Source of the DNA: Cytophagales bacterium
GTDB lineage: Bacteria > Bacteroidota > Bacteroidia > Cytophagales > UBA9547
Length of the DNA stretch: 13,915 nt
Direction: 5' to 3'
Assembly: GCA_025360395.1 (NCBI GenBank)
Contig: JANYCH010000204.1
Location: forward strand, 1 to 13,915
Part shown: positions 1 through 7,854 of the stretch, piece by piece
Numbering within the stretch: position 1 is the first letter of the stretch
Layout of the letters: each line of letters opens with the position of its first letter
Position numbers and translations under genes: made by a program
The notes under the pieces: model-generated
What the model was told of the DNA's origin: nothing
The model's database searches: none
What the model saw: the letters and a program-made list of their open reading frames with translations, nothing else

Positions 1-1
1 C

Positions 2-1888
2 ACCATTTGTATTAATGACGCGAATGCAACAGCTACTATAAAAAATGCGATCAAAGATGTTTCTTATGAAGCTACATTTAACAATGCAAAGCTGCCAGCT
101 TTGACAGGTACTGGTTCTGACCTTGTGTTTAACATTCCTACCTCTACTTTGACCAAAGGAAGTTATATCGTAACATTTACAGCTACAGTAAAGGCATGTG
201 GTCCAGTGGCACTTGACAGTACGGCCACCATTATAATAAACGACAACAAATCATCTAAAGACCTTCTTGTTAAAGGAAGTGATATATGTGTGAATGATGT
301 AAACGGAACAGCCACAATTATTTCGGCTATTGAAGGTGTTTCTTACCAGGCATCTATCAATGGTCAACAATTGCCTGAAATATTAACCGGAAGCGGAGCA
401 GATTTAACCTTCACGATACCCGTTGCTAAAATTAACATGGGAGCTAATACTGTTTCTTTTGTAGCAACCATTGCCGGATGCACCCCGGTTGATTTAACTA
501 ACAAGGCAACAATTAATCGTAATGATAATACTACGTCCAAAGATTTATCTGTAAGGGGCAGTACGGTTTGTGCCAATGATCCAAATGCAACTGCTACAAT
601 CCTATCTGCAAAAGATGGTATAACTTATCAGGCATTTCTTGGAAGCAAAGCTGTAAGTGATAAATTAGTTGCAAATGGGTCAGACCTTGTTTTAAGTATT
701 TTAACGAGCCAGTTGGCTTCAGGACCCAATGTGATAACCTTCCAGGCTACAGTGGCAGGTTGTGCTCCTGTTGATCTTGATTCAAATGCGATTGTGCTTG
801 TTCTGGGAGAACGTTATGCTATATCTGGTTCAAGTTTGCGTTGTTTCTATACAACGGGAGAATATAGCATATCACCTGTCCCTGGAATATCTTCTTATAA
901 ATGGACTGTACCAGCAGGGGCGAAAATAACTTCTGATTCGACAGGGAATAAAATCACAGTTGCCTTCGGTGAGACTTCCGGCAAAATAACTGTAACGCCA
1001 ATTGGAAGTATCGGAGCATGTGATGGAATAAGCAGTGAATTGCCCGTTAGTGTAGAACCACCTTATAATGACACATTAACAATTTTAGGCAAGGAAATGG
1101 TTTGTGTTAAAAGTGGGGATATACTTCAGGTTGATACTATAGGCGTAAAAGGTGTTGATTACATCGTTTGGACCATGTCAAACGGTATTCAAATCAATGA
1201 TACGATCAATAAATTATCTGTTTTCAGGAAATTTGACGTATCGTATATTCAGACAGGTATGCAAACTGTCACTGCTAAACCTCATATCAGATGTTCTGAT
1301 AGTTTTGGAGTACCAGACACTTTAAATGTAAAAGTATTGGCTTACCCGATTGCTAACGCCGGTGAGTATCCGGAAGTTGAAAATGACCTTACAACTCCTG
1401 TTAACTTAAATGGTACAGGTTCAAGTATAAACGGTATTGCCCCTAATGATTCACTTACATATAAATGGTACTCCAATGATAAGGAGGTACAGATAATAAA
1501 TCAGGAAACATTAAATTCAGCAAGTTTTGTTCCAGTTAAAGAAGAAACAATTGTTTACCTGAGGGTCACCAACAGAAATATGTGTCCTGCTTCTGACAGT
1601 GCGAAAATCAAGGTTGTGTTGTCTATACAAATCCCGAATATTTTCACACCAAACGGCGATGGGGTACATGATAGATGGGAGATTAAAAACCTTCACAGGT
1701 TATACCCAAATTGCACAGTGGAAGTATTTAATAAATGGGGTAATTACATTTACAAAAGTAATGGATATTCTGAACCGTGGGATGGTACAAGAAATGGGGA
1801 AGACCTCCCAGTTGCAACTTATTATTATGTAGTAGATTATAAAGATGGTTCCAAACCCAAGCCCGGTTCCGTTACAATAATCAGATAA
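2..1888 (+). CDS. Repeat-rich cell-surface protein with CHU_C (T9SS type B) C-terminal domain, 5'-truncated
   Basis: The reading frame is open from base 2, so the start lies outside the window; 628 residues of the C-terminal part are visible. It begins with three related units of about 93-94 residues (see repeat entry), then a PKD/Ig-like segment around residue 301 with an 'SYKWTVPAG' core, more beta-sandwich-like sequence, and a C-terminal domain from about residue 543 containing 'IPNIFTPNGDG', 'VEVFNKWG', 'PWDGT' and 'YYYVVDYKDG'. These are the landmarks of the gliding-motility-associated CHU_C domain, known as a sorting signal for the type IX secretion system. The protein should therefore cross the outer membrane and be attached to the surface or released. 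Paired Cys in each repeat would suit disulfides outside the cell. It may be an adhesin or structural surface protein; no catalytic motif is visible. The gene ends 62 bases before the next frame on the same strand. Confidence 0.9.
   Translation, partial: TICINDANATATIKNAIKDVSYEATFNNAKLPALTGTGSDLVFNIPTSTLTKGSYIVTFTATVKACGPVALDSTATIIINDNKSSKDLLVKGSDICVNDVNGTATIISAIEGVSYQASINGQQLPEILTGSGADLTFTIPVAKINMGANTVSFVATIAGCTPVDLTNKATINRNDNTTSKDLSVRGSTVCANDPNATATILSAKDGITYQAFLGSKAVSDKLVANGSDLVLSILTSQLASGPNVITFQATVAGCAPVDLDSNAIVLVLGERYAISGSSLRCFYTTGEYSISPVPGISSYKWTVPAGAKITSDSTGNKITVAFGETSGKITVTPIGSIGACDGISSELPVSVEPPYNDTLTILGKEMVCVKSGDILQVDTIGVKGVDYIVWTMSNGIQINDTINKLSVFRKFDVSYIQTGMQTVTAKPHIRCSDSFGVPDTLNVKVLAYPIANAGEYPEVENDLTTPVNLNGTGSSINGIAPNDSLTYKWYSNDKEVQIINQETLNSASFVPVKEETIVYLRVTNRNMCPASDSAKIKVVLSIQIPNIFTPNGDGVHDRWEIKNLHRLYPNCTVEVFNKWGNYIYKSNGYSEPWDGTRNGEDLPVATYYYVVDYKDGSKPKPGSVTIIR
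5..805 (+). repeat. Three tandem protein-level repeats of about 93-94 residues
   Basis: Equivalent points ('ICIND', 'ICVND', 'VCAND', followed by 'NATATI'-like sequence) fall at bases 5, 284 and 566, giving spacings of 279 and 282 bases. Each unit then has 'SYEA/SYQA/TYQA', 'GSDL/GADL', a 'VTFTATV/VSFVATI/ITFQATV' strand and a second Cys in 'ACGPV/GCTPV/GCAPV'. The first visible unit is cut by the window edge, so more copies probably lie upstream. The repeats are diverged at DNA level, so they are old duplications and not a recombination-active array. Confidence 0.85.
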
Positions 1889-1950
1889 AAAAAGGGCTTA
1901 TACCGTGTTTTCAGCTTCTTTTAAAATTCAGCGTCACATATTATTCCTGG

Positions 1951-2493
1951 GTGTATAAAGGCAATATTTATTTTTGTAATATTTTGACAACAAAAATTTT
2001 AAAAGTTCTTTTTTGTTTAATTGCTTTTGTGCTAATATTTGATTGTCAAAAGGGTAAAATCCTTGTAAATAATGCGAAAGAGACAGCCAGTGAAGCAGGG
2101 GGTCCGGAAATATTATTTCTAAGCCTGAAGTGTATTAAAGGTAAATCGGGTCCAGACACTTGCATTTTAACAAATACCAATTTTGTTCCTGGGAAATTAA
2201 AGAAAATTTTAAACGAGGGTGATAATAAAGAAAGCCATGATGGTTCTTTTGTTTGCATTTTTAAAGATGATAAGCAACAGGAAGTTTCCAGGCTCGTGGT
2301 TGAAAACCCTTTTCATAAAAAAGTTGAAAGCTTTAATGAGAACGGTAAAATTGAGTCGAACGAGATATTTAATCCTGGAGGGGAAATTTTCCTACGAATT
2401 CAATACGATAGCCGGATGAAATGGCTGGAAATCTGGGATTACAAATATTCGAGCATGTTGCCTGTGGCTTCTTTTATAATTACAAAAATATGA
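1951..2493 (+). CDS. Exported protein of unknown function, translationally coupled to M64 peptidase
   Basis: This 180-residue frame has no recognised domain. The N-terminus is Lys-poor, followed by a strongly hydrophobic segment ('VLFCLIAFVLIF') and then Cys-Gln-Lys, which suggests a signal peptide; the residue before the Cys is Asp, a poor lipobox, so a lipoprotein is doubtful. The only frame-opening start is GTG at 1951, but TTG at 1984 would give a more compact signal sequence ('MTTKILKVLFC') and may be the true start. The rest looks like a small beta-rich domain with 'NPFHKKVESFNENGKI' and 'GEIFLRIQY'. The TGA stop shares bases with the ATG of the downstream metallopeptidase (ATGA at 2490-2493), implying co-translation. 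It may be a partner, chaperone or stand-alone N-terminal-like domain of that peptidase; this is inferred from position only. Confidence 0.7.
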   Translation: MYKGNIYFCNILTTKILKVLFCLIAFVLIFDCQKGKILVNNAKETASEAGGPEILFLSLKCIKGKSGPDTCILTNTNFVPGKLKKILNEGDNKESHDGSFVCIFKDDKQQEVSRLVVENPFHKKVESFNENGKIESNEIFNPGGEIFLRIQYDSRMKWLEIWDYKYSSMLPVASFIITKI

Positions 2494-3893
2494 GACTGAT
2501 TTTAACAAAAATTGCCTGCCTTTTAGCCTTAACAATTCATTCTTTTGCACAGGTATTTCCAGTGGAAAAAATTTACTACTCAGGAGACAAAAGCAAACGG
2601 ATTAATCTTGTCATTTTAGGAGATGGCTATACATTATCGCAGCAAAGCCAATTTTTACTAGATGCAAACAACATCACCAATAAATTGTTTAGCACTTCTC
2701 CTTATAAGGAATATAAAAAGTATTTCAACGTTTATGCTATAAAGGTGGTATCTGTAGAAAGTGGTGCCAGCCACAATGGGACATCTACTGATAATCAATG
2801 TGGTTCGCAACCTGTAATAACTGTTAATAATTATTTTGGTAGCTCGTTTGATGGAGGTGGCTCCTCAGTTCACAGGTTATTAGTAATAAGTAGTTATAAT
2901 AAGGTATACAACGTACTTGCTGCCAATTTTCCTGAATATGATCAGGCTTTAGTGATAACAAATACGGATTATTATGGAGGTTCAGGAGGAACCTTTGCTG
3001 TAACGTCACTCGGAACTAGTGCAAGTGAAGTTGCAATTCATGAAATCGGGCACAGTTTCGCTTATCTGGCAGATGAATATTGGGCAGGAGATGCATATCA
3101 AACAAATGCTAAAGCAAATATGACCAGTGATAACAATCCTATGACGATCAAGTGGAAGTCTTGGCTTAATACAGCCGGAATTGGAATTTATCAACACAAT
3201 GATGGGCCAGGATGGTACAAACCTTCAAATGGTACATGTAAAATGGAATTTTTGGGAGTTCCTTTTTGCTCCGTTTGCCGCGAAACTCACATTGAAAAAT
3301 TTCATTCGATCGTCAACCCTATTGATAGTTTTATTCCGTCAAATACTTCTTCCCTAACTGGTGATATACTAAATTTTCAGATTAACCTGATACTTCCTGA
3401 ACCAAATACCATGAGTGGGAAATGGCTTTTAAATAATAACATTGTTAAAAAGAATATAGCAACCTATCAACTTAGAAACACAGATTTATTCACAGGAACC
3501 AACGTTCTCGAATATCGGGTCACAGATACAACTGCTTTAAGCAAGAGTTCTACACACCTTAGTTCTCATTTGTATTCGGTCAAATGGAATATTCAAAAAT
3601 CTGTAGTCAACGGTTTTGATGTCAAACCATTACTATCACAATCTTCAATAAGGGTATATCCTAACCCCTCTTCAGGTAGTACATGGGTAGAATTTTATAT
3701 TGAAGAAAAAGGGAATGTAAACATTGTGCTGACTGATCTGACAGGCAAAACGGTATTCTCAAACAGAAGTTCTAAATCCCCGGGAAATCACATTATAAAC
3801 ATTCCTGGAGAAGGAATCCAAGCGGGATTATACAATCTCAGATATGAGATAAATGGTTCTGTAATGTTGAATGAAAGGTTGGTTATAGAATAA
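2490..3893 (+). CDS. Secreted zinc metallopeptidase, M64 (IgA peptidase-like) family, with T9SS type A sorting domain
   Basis: The 467-residue protein starts with a signal peptide ('MRLILTKIACLLALTIHSFA', cleavage expected before Gln21). The catalytic core shows 'NLVILGDGY' near the N-terminus and 'HEIGHSFAYLADEY' at 184-197: His184, Glu185 and His188 form the HExxH zinc site and Asp195 is the expected third ligand. A Cys-rich stretch at 250-263 ('CKMEFLGVPFCSVCRE') matches the conserved segment of M64 enzymes. From about residue 388, 'IRVYPNPSSGSTWVEF' begins a C-terminal domain of the T9SS type A sorting family, so export to the surface or medium is expected. The substrate cannot be read from sequence; IgA cleavage is known only for some distant members and should not be assumed. 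I chose ATG 2490, which overlaps the upstream stop, over the in-frame GTG at 2421 because it starts exactly at the signal peptide. Confidence 0.92.
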   Translation: MRLILTKIACLLALTIHSFAQVFPVEKIYYSGDKSKRINLVILGDGYTLSQQSQFLLDANNITNKLFSTSPYKEYKKYFNVYAIKVVSVESGASHNGTSTDNQCGSQPVITVNNYFGSSFDGGGSSVHRLLVISSYNKVYNVLAANFPEYDQALVITNTDYYGGSGGTFAVTSLGTSASEVAIHEIGHSFAYLADEYWAGDAYQTNAKANMTSDNNPMTIKWKSWLNTAGIGIYQHNDGPGWYKPSNGTCKMEFLGVPFCSVCRETHIEKFHSIVNPIDSFIPSNTSSLTGDILNFQINLILPEPNTMSGKWLLNNNIVKKNIATYQLRNTDLFTGTNVLEYRVTDTTALSKSSTHLSSHLYSVKWNIQKSVVNGFDVKPLLSQSSIRVYPNPSSGSTWVEFYIEEKGNVNIVLTDLTGKTVFSNRSSKSPGNHIINIPGEGIQAGLYNLRYEINGSVMLNERLVIE

Positions 3894-3954
3894 GTTTGCT
3901 GCATTAATCCTGTAGTAAAACGATCTTAATGGTAGGAATAACAAGCTAACAATA

Positions 3955-4707
3955 TTAAATCTTCCTCTTAAACTCAAAGTTCTTACCGAGATAAACACGT
4001 TTTACATGTTCGTCATTTGCAAGTTCTTCGGCTGTGCCTGATTTAAAGATTTTCCCTTCAACCAGAATATATGCTCTGTCTGTAATAGACAATGTTTCGG
4101 TCACATTATGATCTGTAATCAGAATACCAATGTTTTTTTCTTTCAGTTTGGCCACAATTCCCTGAATTTCTTCCACAGCAATAGGGTCAACACCTGCAAA
4201 TGGCTCATCGAGTAAAACAAACTTAGGATCTACAGATAAAGCTCTGGCTATCTCAGTTCTTCTGCGCTCTCCACCCGAAAGTACTTTGCCTAAGTTTTTA
4301 CGTACATGTTTTAAACTGAATTCTTCCAGAAGGCTTTCCATTTTTTCAATTCTGGCGCTCTTTTTCATATCTGTCATTTCCAATACAGCCAGAATATTTT
4401 CTTCAACAGTCAGAGTCCTGAAAACTGATGCCTCCTGGGCAAGGTACCCAATCCCGATTTGTGCCCTTTTGTACATCGGCAAGTCGGTAATTTTCTCATC
4501 ATCAAGAAAAATTTCCCCCTGATTTGGTTTAATCAAACCTACTGTCATATAAAATGTTGTCGTTTTGCCTGCTCCGTTTGGACCAAGTAAACCGACTATT
4601 TCACCTTGCTTTACATTAACTGAAACGTTGTTGACTACAGTTCTTGCTTTGTATTTTTTATAAAGGTTTTCCGAACGCAAAACCATTCTCTTTGGGGCTT
4701 CTGACAT
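3955..4707 (-). CDS. lptB: LptB, ATPase of the lipopolysaccharide export ABC transporter
   Basis: The 250-residue protein is an ABC nucleotide-binding domain with every functional motif: Walker A 'GPNGAGKTT' at 42-50, Q-loop Gln91, signature 'LSGGERRR' at 143-150, Walker B 'FVLLDEP' with Asp167 and Glu168, D-loop 'AGVD' at 171-174 and switch His200. The sequence around 'FAGVDPIAVEEI' and the C-terminal 'VKRVYLGKNF' are typical of LptB, which powers extraction of LPS from the inner membrane by LptF/LptG and its passage to the Lpt bridge. No lptF, lptG, lptC or lptA is visible here; lone lptB genes are common in Bacteroidota. ATG at 4707 gives eight extra residues relative to an alternative Met8 (4686) that would match the usual family start 'MVLRSENLYKKY'. 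It is divergent from the vWA gene and convergent with the peptidase gene. Confidence 0.95.
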   Translation of the reverse strand: MSEAPKRMVLRSENLYKKYKARTVVNNVSVNVKQGEIVGLLGPNGAGKTTTFYMTVGLIKPNQGEIFLDDEKITDLPMYKRAQIGIGYLAQEASVFRTLTVEENILAVLEMTDMKKSARIEKMESLLEEFSLKHVRKNLGKVLSGGERRRTEIARALSVDPKFVLLDEPFAGVDPIAVEEIQGIVAKLKEKNIGILITDHNVTETLSITDRAYILVEGKIFKSGTAEELANDEHVKRVYLGKNFEFKRKI

Positions 4708-4726
4708 GAAATCAAAATGTTTACCT

Positions 4727-4734
4727 CAAAGCTA
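4727..4734 (-). promoter_or_regulatory. Possible -7 element (TAGCTTTG) for lptB
   Basis: On the minus strand TAGCTTTG matches the Bacteroidota -7 pattern TAnnTTTG and lies 20 bases before the lptB start. A TTTG at 4762-4759 could serve as the -33 box, but the spacer is 24 bases instead of the usual 19-21, so the call is weak. Confidence 0.3.
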
Positions 4735-4865
4735 CAAGAAAAACATAATAGTGGCGATCAAACTTTTTATACTAAATTAAGGTTAACTAAATGTTAAACA
4801 ACGATTTTAAGTTAATCCAGATCAAAATCGTATTTCGTAAATCTCTAAATTGTAAATCATAGTTC

Positions 4866-5960
4866 ATGCTCGGTTACCGTTTCGGAAAATTAATTGACAA
4901 AGGAAAAGATGAAACTCCTTTTGAAAAGCTTTTCAAGATATTCAGCGAACTGCTTACTATTACAGGTGGAGATGTAGCCGAATCGCTTCAATGGTTAACT
5001 GATGTAGACCGCCAACATGGCGTTACTGATGATAATTATACGATGGCCGATTTTATCCAGGAGCTTAAAGACCGTGGGTATTTAAAAGAACAAGGCGATG
5101 AAGGTGGGATGATCATAACTCCAAAAACCGAACAACACATACGCAAAAGTGCATTAGAGCAAATATTCGGAAAACTAAAAAAAACCGGACAGGGAAACCA
5201 TAAAACTCCTTTTACCGGTGTAGGTGATGAGCCAAATTCTGATCTTAAACAATACAATTATGGTGATAGCCTGGATCAGCTGGCTATGTCAGAAAGTATC
5301 CAGAATGCACAGATAAACCATGGAATAGAATCTTTTATCCTCACTGAGCAGGATTTACAAATTAGGGAAACCGAACATAAAACAGGCAATGCCACTGTTT
5401 TGATGATTGATATTTCACATTCTATGATTTTGTATGGTGAAGACAGGATTACCCCAGCCAAAAAAGTCGCCATGGCTTTGGCAGAATTGATCACGACTAA
5501 ATACCCTAAAGACAGTCTAGATGTTATAGTTTTCGGGAATGATGCCTGGCCTATCCAGATCCGGGATTTACCATATCTTCAGGTTGGCCCATATCACACG
5601 AATACAATAGCTGGTTTAGAATTGGCAATGGACATTCTTCGCAGGAAGAAGAATAAAAACAAACAGATTTTCATGATCACAGATGGTAAACCCACCTGCA
5701 TGAAAATTGATGGCAAATATTATAAAAACAGTTTTGGACTCGATAGAAAGATTTTGAATGAAACTTACAATCTTGCTGCTTACTGCAGAAAACTAAAGAT
5801 CCCAATTACCACATTTATGATTGCCACTGACGAATATTTAAAAGAATTTGTTCAGGAGTTTACCAAAATTAACCAGGGCAAGGCTTATTATACCGGATTG
5901 AAGGGTTTAGGTGATTTGCTTTTTGAGGATTACGAAAAAAACAGAAAGAAAAATTTTTAA
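4866..5960 (+). CDS. von Willebrand factor A domain protein with intact MIDAS
   Basis: The 364-residue soluble protein has no signal peptide or membrane segment. An N-terminal helical part (about 1-120; 'LLTITGGDVAESLQWL') precedes a vWA domain from about residue 175. The metal-ion-dependent adhesion site is complete: 'DISHS' with Asp182, Ser184 and Ser186, and 'ITDGKPT' with Asp273. It resembles bacterial cytosolic vWA proteins that usually work with a MoxR or Mg-chelatase-like AAA+ ATPase, but no such ATPase is in this window. A role as metal-dependent protein-binding adaptor is inferred from the family. The gene stands alone on this strand, divergent from lptB by 158 bases, and its TAA overlaps the stop of the convergent J-domain gene. 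Confidence 0.85.
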   Translation: MLGYRFGKLIDKGKDETPFEKLFKIFSELLTITGGDVAESLQWLTDVDRQHGVTDDNYTMADFIQELKDRGYLKEQGDEGGMIITPKTEQHIRKSALEQIFGKLKKTGQGNHKTPFTGVGDEPNSDLKQYNYGDSLDQLAMSESIQNAQINHGIESFILTEQDLQIRETEHKTGNATVLMIDISHSMILYGEDRITPAKKVAMALAELITTKYPKDSLDVIVFGNDAWPIQIRDLPYLQVGPYHTNTIAGLELAMDILRRKKNKNKQIFMITDGKPTCMKIDGKYYKNSFGLDRKILNETYNLAAYCRKLKIPITTFMIATDEYLKEFVQEFTKINQGKAYYTGLKGLGDLLFEDYEKNRKKNF

Positions 5961-6775
5961 TTTTCAGTTGCCCAAAGAATTACAAAAGTTATAACCAGCA
6001 TATTGTCAAAAAAAGTAAGGATTGTCGGTAGGACCAGGCTGTCTTCGAGTTTATAAGACAGTACATACAGCGAGCTGAGACAAACAATCCCGTAAATAAG
6101 CATAAGATCATAAAGGCTGTCAAATGGTATCAAAACCAATTTGCCAACCTGTATAGTTTTCATTATGCTAAAAATGGGTGTGCTTGTAAATAGGGCTTCA
6201 CCGCTCTTTACAGCGAATATTTTATTGTTTATTTTAGAGGGATATAATTCAAGTTTTCTTCCTTGGTCCAAAAAAACCGCCACTGAACCCTGGCTGTTCG
6301 GAGGAACTTCTGATGGTTTAAAACTTGCATAAACTTTCTGATAAGATTCTTTGGTGGGCAAATAATGATCAGAAAATATAAGTCCTGCAAAAAAGAGGCT
6401 CACTATAGAAAGCACTTTCATTTTCCAGTTGAAAGAAGAATTCCTGCGTATGGCAAACTCCTGCTTTTGTAACTTCTGGTCTAATGTTTCTTTGGTACCC
6501 TTCCTGTATTTTCTTTTGTCAGTTTGAGGTTCCGTGTTAGATGCAGGTTGATTATAAAAACCTTCCTTTTTTAAAAAATGCTGATCATAGATCCATTTCG
6601 TATTTGGATCGCTTAATATCTCATAAGCCTCATTAAGTTCTACAATTATCTGATGTGCATCTTCACTGGGATTAATGTCTGGGTGATACCTTGAAACCAT
6701 CCTTCGGTAAGACCTTTTTACTTCCTCCTGACCTGCTAGATGGGAAACCCGTAATATTTTATAGTAATCTTTCAG
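5957..6775 (-). CDS. Membrane-anchored J-domain (DnaJ-like) protein, probable CTG start
   Basis: Translation from CTG at 6775 gives 272 residues beginning with a complete J-domain: '(M)KDYYKILRV', helix II 'EEVKRSYRRMVSRY', the HPD motif at 31-33 and 'LNEAYEILSDP'. The first in-frame ATG (6700) would remove helix I and most of helix II, leaving a non-functional J-domain, and an in-frame stop at 6787-6785 limits the start to this short interval, so CTG is the best choice. After a charged linker come a membrane helix near 120-136 and two more hydrophobic segments near 223-240 and 247-269. J-domains stimulate the ATPase of Hsp70 (DnaK), so this protein may recruit DnaK to the inner membrane. There is no Gly/Phe region or zinc finger, so it is not DnaJ itself. 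It follows the UbiA gene by 49 bases on the same strand and probably shares its transcript. Confidence 0.8.
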   Translation of the reverse strand: MKDYYKILRVSHLAGQEEVKRSYRRMVSRYHPDINPSEDAHQIIVELNEAYEILSDPNTKWIYDQHFLKKEGFYNQPASNTEPQTDKRKYRKGTKETLDQKLQKQEFAIRRNSSFNWKMKVLSIVSLFFAGLIFSDHYLPTKESYQKVYASFKPSEVPPNSQGSVAVFLDQGRKLELYPSKINNKIFAVKSGEALFTSTPIFSIMKTIQVGKLVLIPFDSLYDLMLIYGIVCLSSLYVLSYKLEDSLVLPTILTFFDNMLVITFVILWATEN

Positions 6776-6824
6776 ATTTGTGTTTTACCTACAAATTACA
6801 AAATGTCCCTCAATTCTCAAAAAA

Positions 6825-7697
6825 TTATACCAAACCAAGGCTTAAGGCTCCGGCAACCATAAACCATTTACAAAAAAGGCTCAACTGTGAATAGTCTTTC
6901 TGCTTGTCAGCCCAGAAAAGTTTAAAAGCCAGGTAAAATAAAGGTGTGAGCAATAAGTAATTAACAATGGTGTTTAAACTCTGAAAACTTTGAAAATGAC
7001 GAATGAACAGTATAGCAAACAGCACCAAAATACCGAAAAGGAATATTTTAGTTTTTCGAACACCAAAAAGTATAGGCAATGTTTTGCATCCGTAAGTCGC
7101 ATCACCTTTCGTGTCTTCGATGTCCTTAATCACTTCTCTTAATAGACTGATAAAAAATGCGAACAAAGAATAAATGTATATGAGCCTGTCATTTTCCCTG
7201 TAATACAAACTGATTATCCAGATAGTAGCAGCTGTAAGTAGAGATACAATTATATTACCTATTAAGGGAGTGCGTTTCAGGTAATTAGAATATAACCATA
7301 ACAAAAATGCACAAGCGACGAAATATAGTGCCACCCTCCAGCTTAATAGAAAACCCAAACCAATGGCTGAAAAATTGAAAAGTGAGTGAATAAGCAGAGC
7401 TTGTCTCCTAGATATAAGTTTTCCAATTACTATTCTTTCCGGTTTGTTCACAAGGTCAATCTTTATATCATAGTAATCATTGATGATATAACCCGCAGCA
7501 GCAATAAATAATGTACCAAATGAAAGTATAAGAAATGCAGGTGATGGTATGAGATAGAAAGCACCAGTTTCCCTGTTTTTCACAATAAATGCGAACACGA
7601 TAAATTGTGTCAGAAAAACCAAAATAAGATTTGGCCATCTTACTAATTTAAGAAGCGCCATAAGATATGTCTTAAAATAATGGCGGTGAAAATTCAT
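6825..7697 (-). CDS. UbiA-family prenyltransferase, possibly geranylgeranylglycerol-phosphate geranylgeranyltransferase-like
   Basis: The 290-residue protein is an integral membrane protein with about eight or nine hydrophobic helices. Both Asp-rich motifs of the UbiA superfamily are present: 'NDYYDIKIDLVNKPER' (Asn73, Asp74, Asp77, Asp81), which binds the prenyl diphosphate through Mg2+, and 'REVIKDIEDTKGD' (Asp192, Asp195, Asp199) in the second half. Such enzymes transfer a polyprenyl chain to an acceptor in menaquinone, heme or lipid pathways. Bacteroidota proteins of this kind are often labelled geranylgeranylglycerol-phosphate geranylgeranyltransferase, but no men, cox or heme genes flank it to identify the acceptor. 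Met13 (7661), giving 'MALLKLVRWPNL', is an equally good or better start than the first Met. It is probably the first gene of a two-gene unit with the J-domain gene. Confidence 0.85.
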   Translation of the reverse strand: MNFHRHYFKTYLMALLKLVRWPNLILVFLTQFIVFAFIVKNRETGAFYLIPSPAFLILSFGTLFIAAAGYIINDYYDIKIDLVNKPERIVIGKLISRRQALLIHSLFNFSAIGLGFLLSWRVALYFVACAFLLWLYSNYLKRTPLIGNIIVSLLTAATIWIISLYYRENDRLIYIYSLFAFFISLLREVIKDIEDTKGDATYGCKTLPILFGVRKTKIFLFGILVLFAILFIRHFQSFQSLNTIVNYLLLTPLFYLAFKLFWADKQKDYSQLSLFCKWFMVAGALSLGLV

Positions 7698-7854
7698 TTA
7701 ATATTGATAATCAGCATATTTGAACTATTCCAATAAAGACATATTATTTTAACAACAAGTTAAATAAAATTTGTGTTCGGTCATTATAAAAACTTTAAAT
7801 ATGGTTTTTGATCCGTTCTAATTTATATATTCACGGAAAATTAACATTTTAGAT

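Noticed and set aside
5..805. Tandem repeats as a CRISPR array or recombining DNA repeat
   Set aside because: The periodicity is 279-282 bases, codes for protein, and is diverged at DNA level; there are no short identical repeats with spacers.
1886..1925. A-rich and T-rich stretches after the CHU_C gene as a terminator
   Set aside because: The best stem has mismatches and several G-T pairs, so it is too weak to call.
1969..1976. TATTTTTG as a promoter for the exported protein gene
   Set aside because: It matches the -7 pattern but no TTG lies 19-21 bases upstream, and such 8-base matches are expected by chance in AT-rich DNA.
2421..2489. In-frame GTG extension of the M64 peptidase
   Set aside because: The extra 23 residues lie entirely over the upstream gene, and the protein from ATG 2490 begins exactly with a standard signal peptide.
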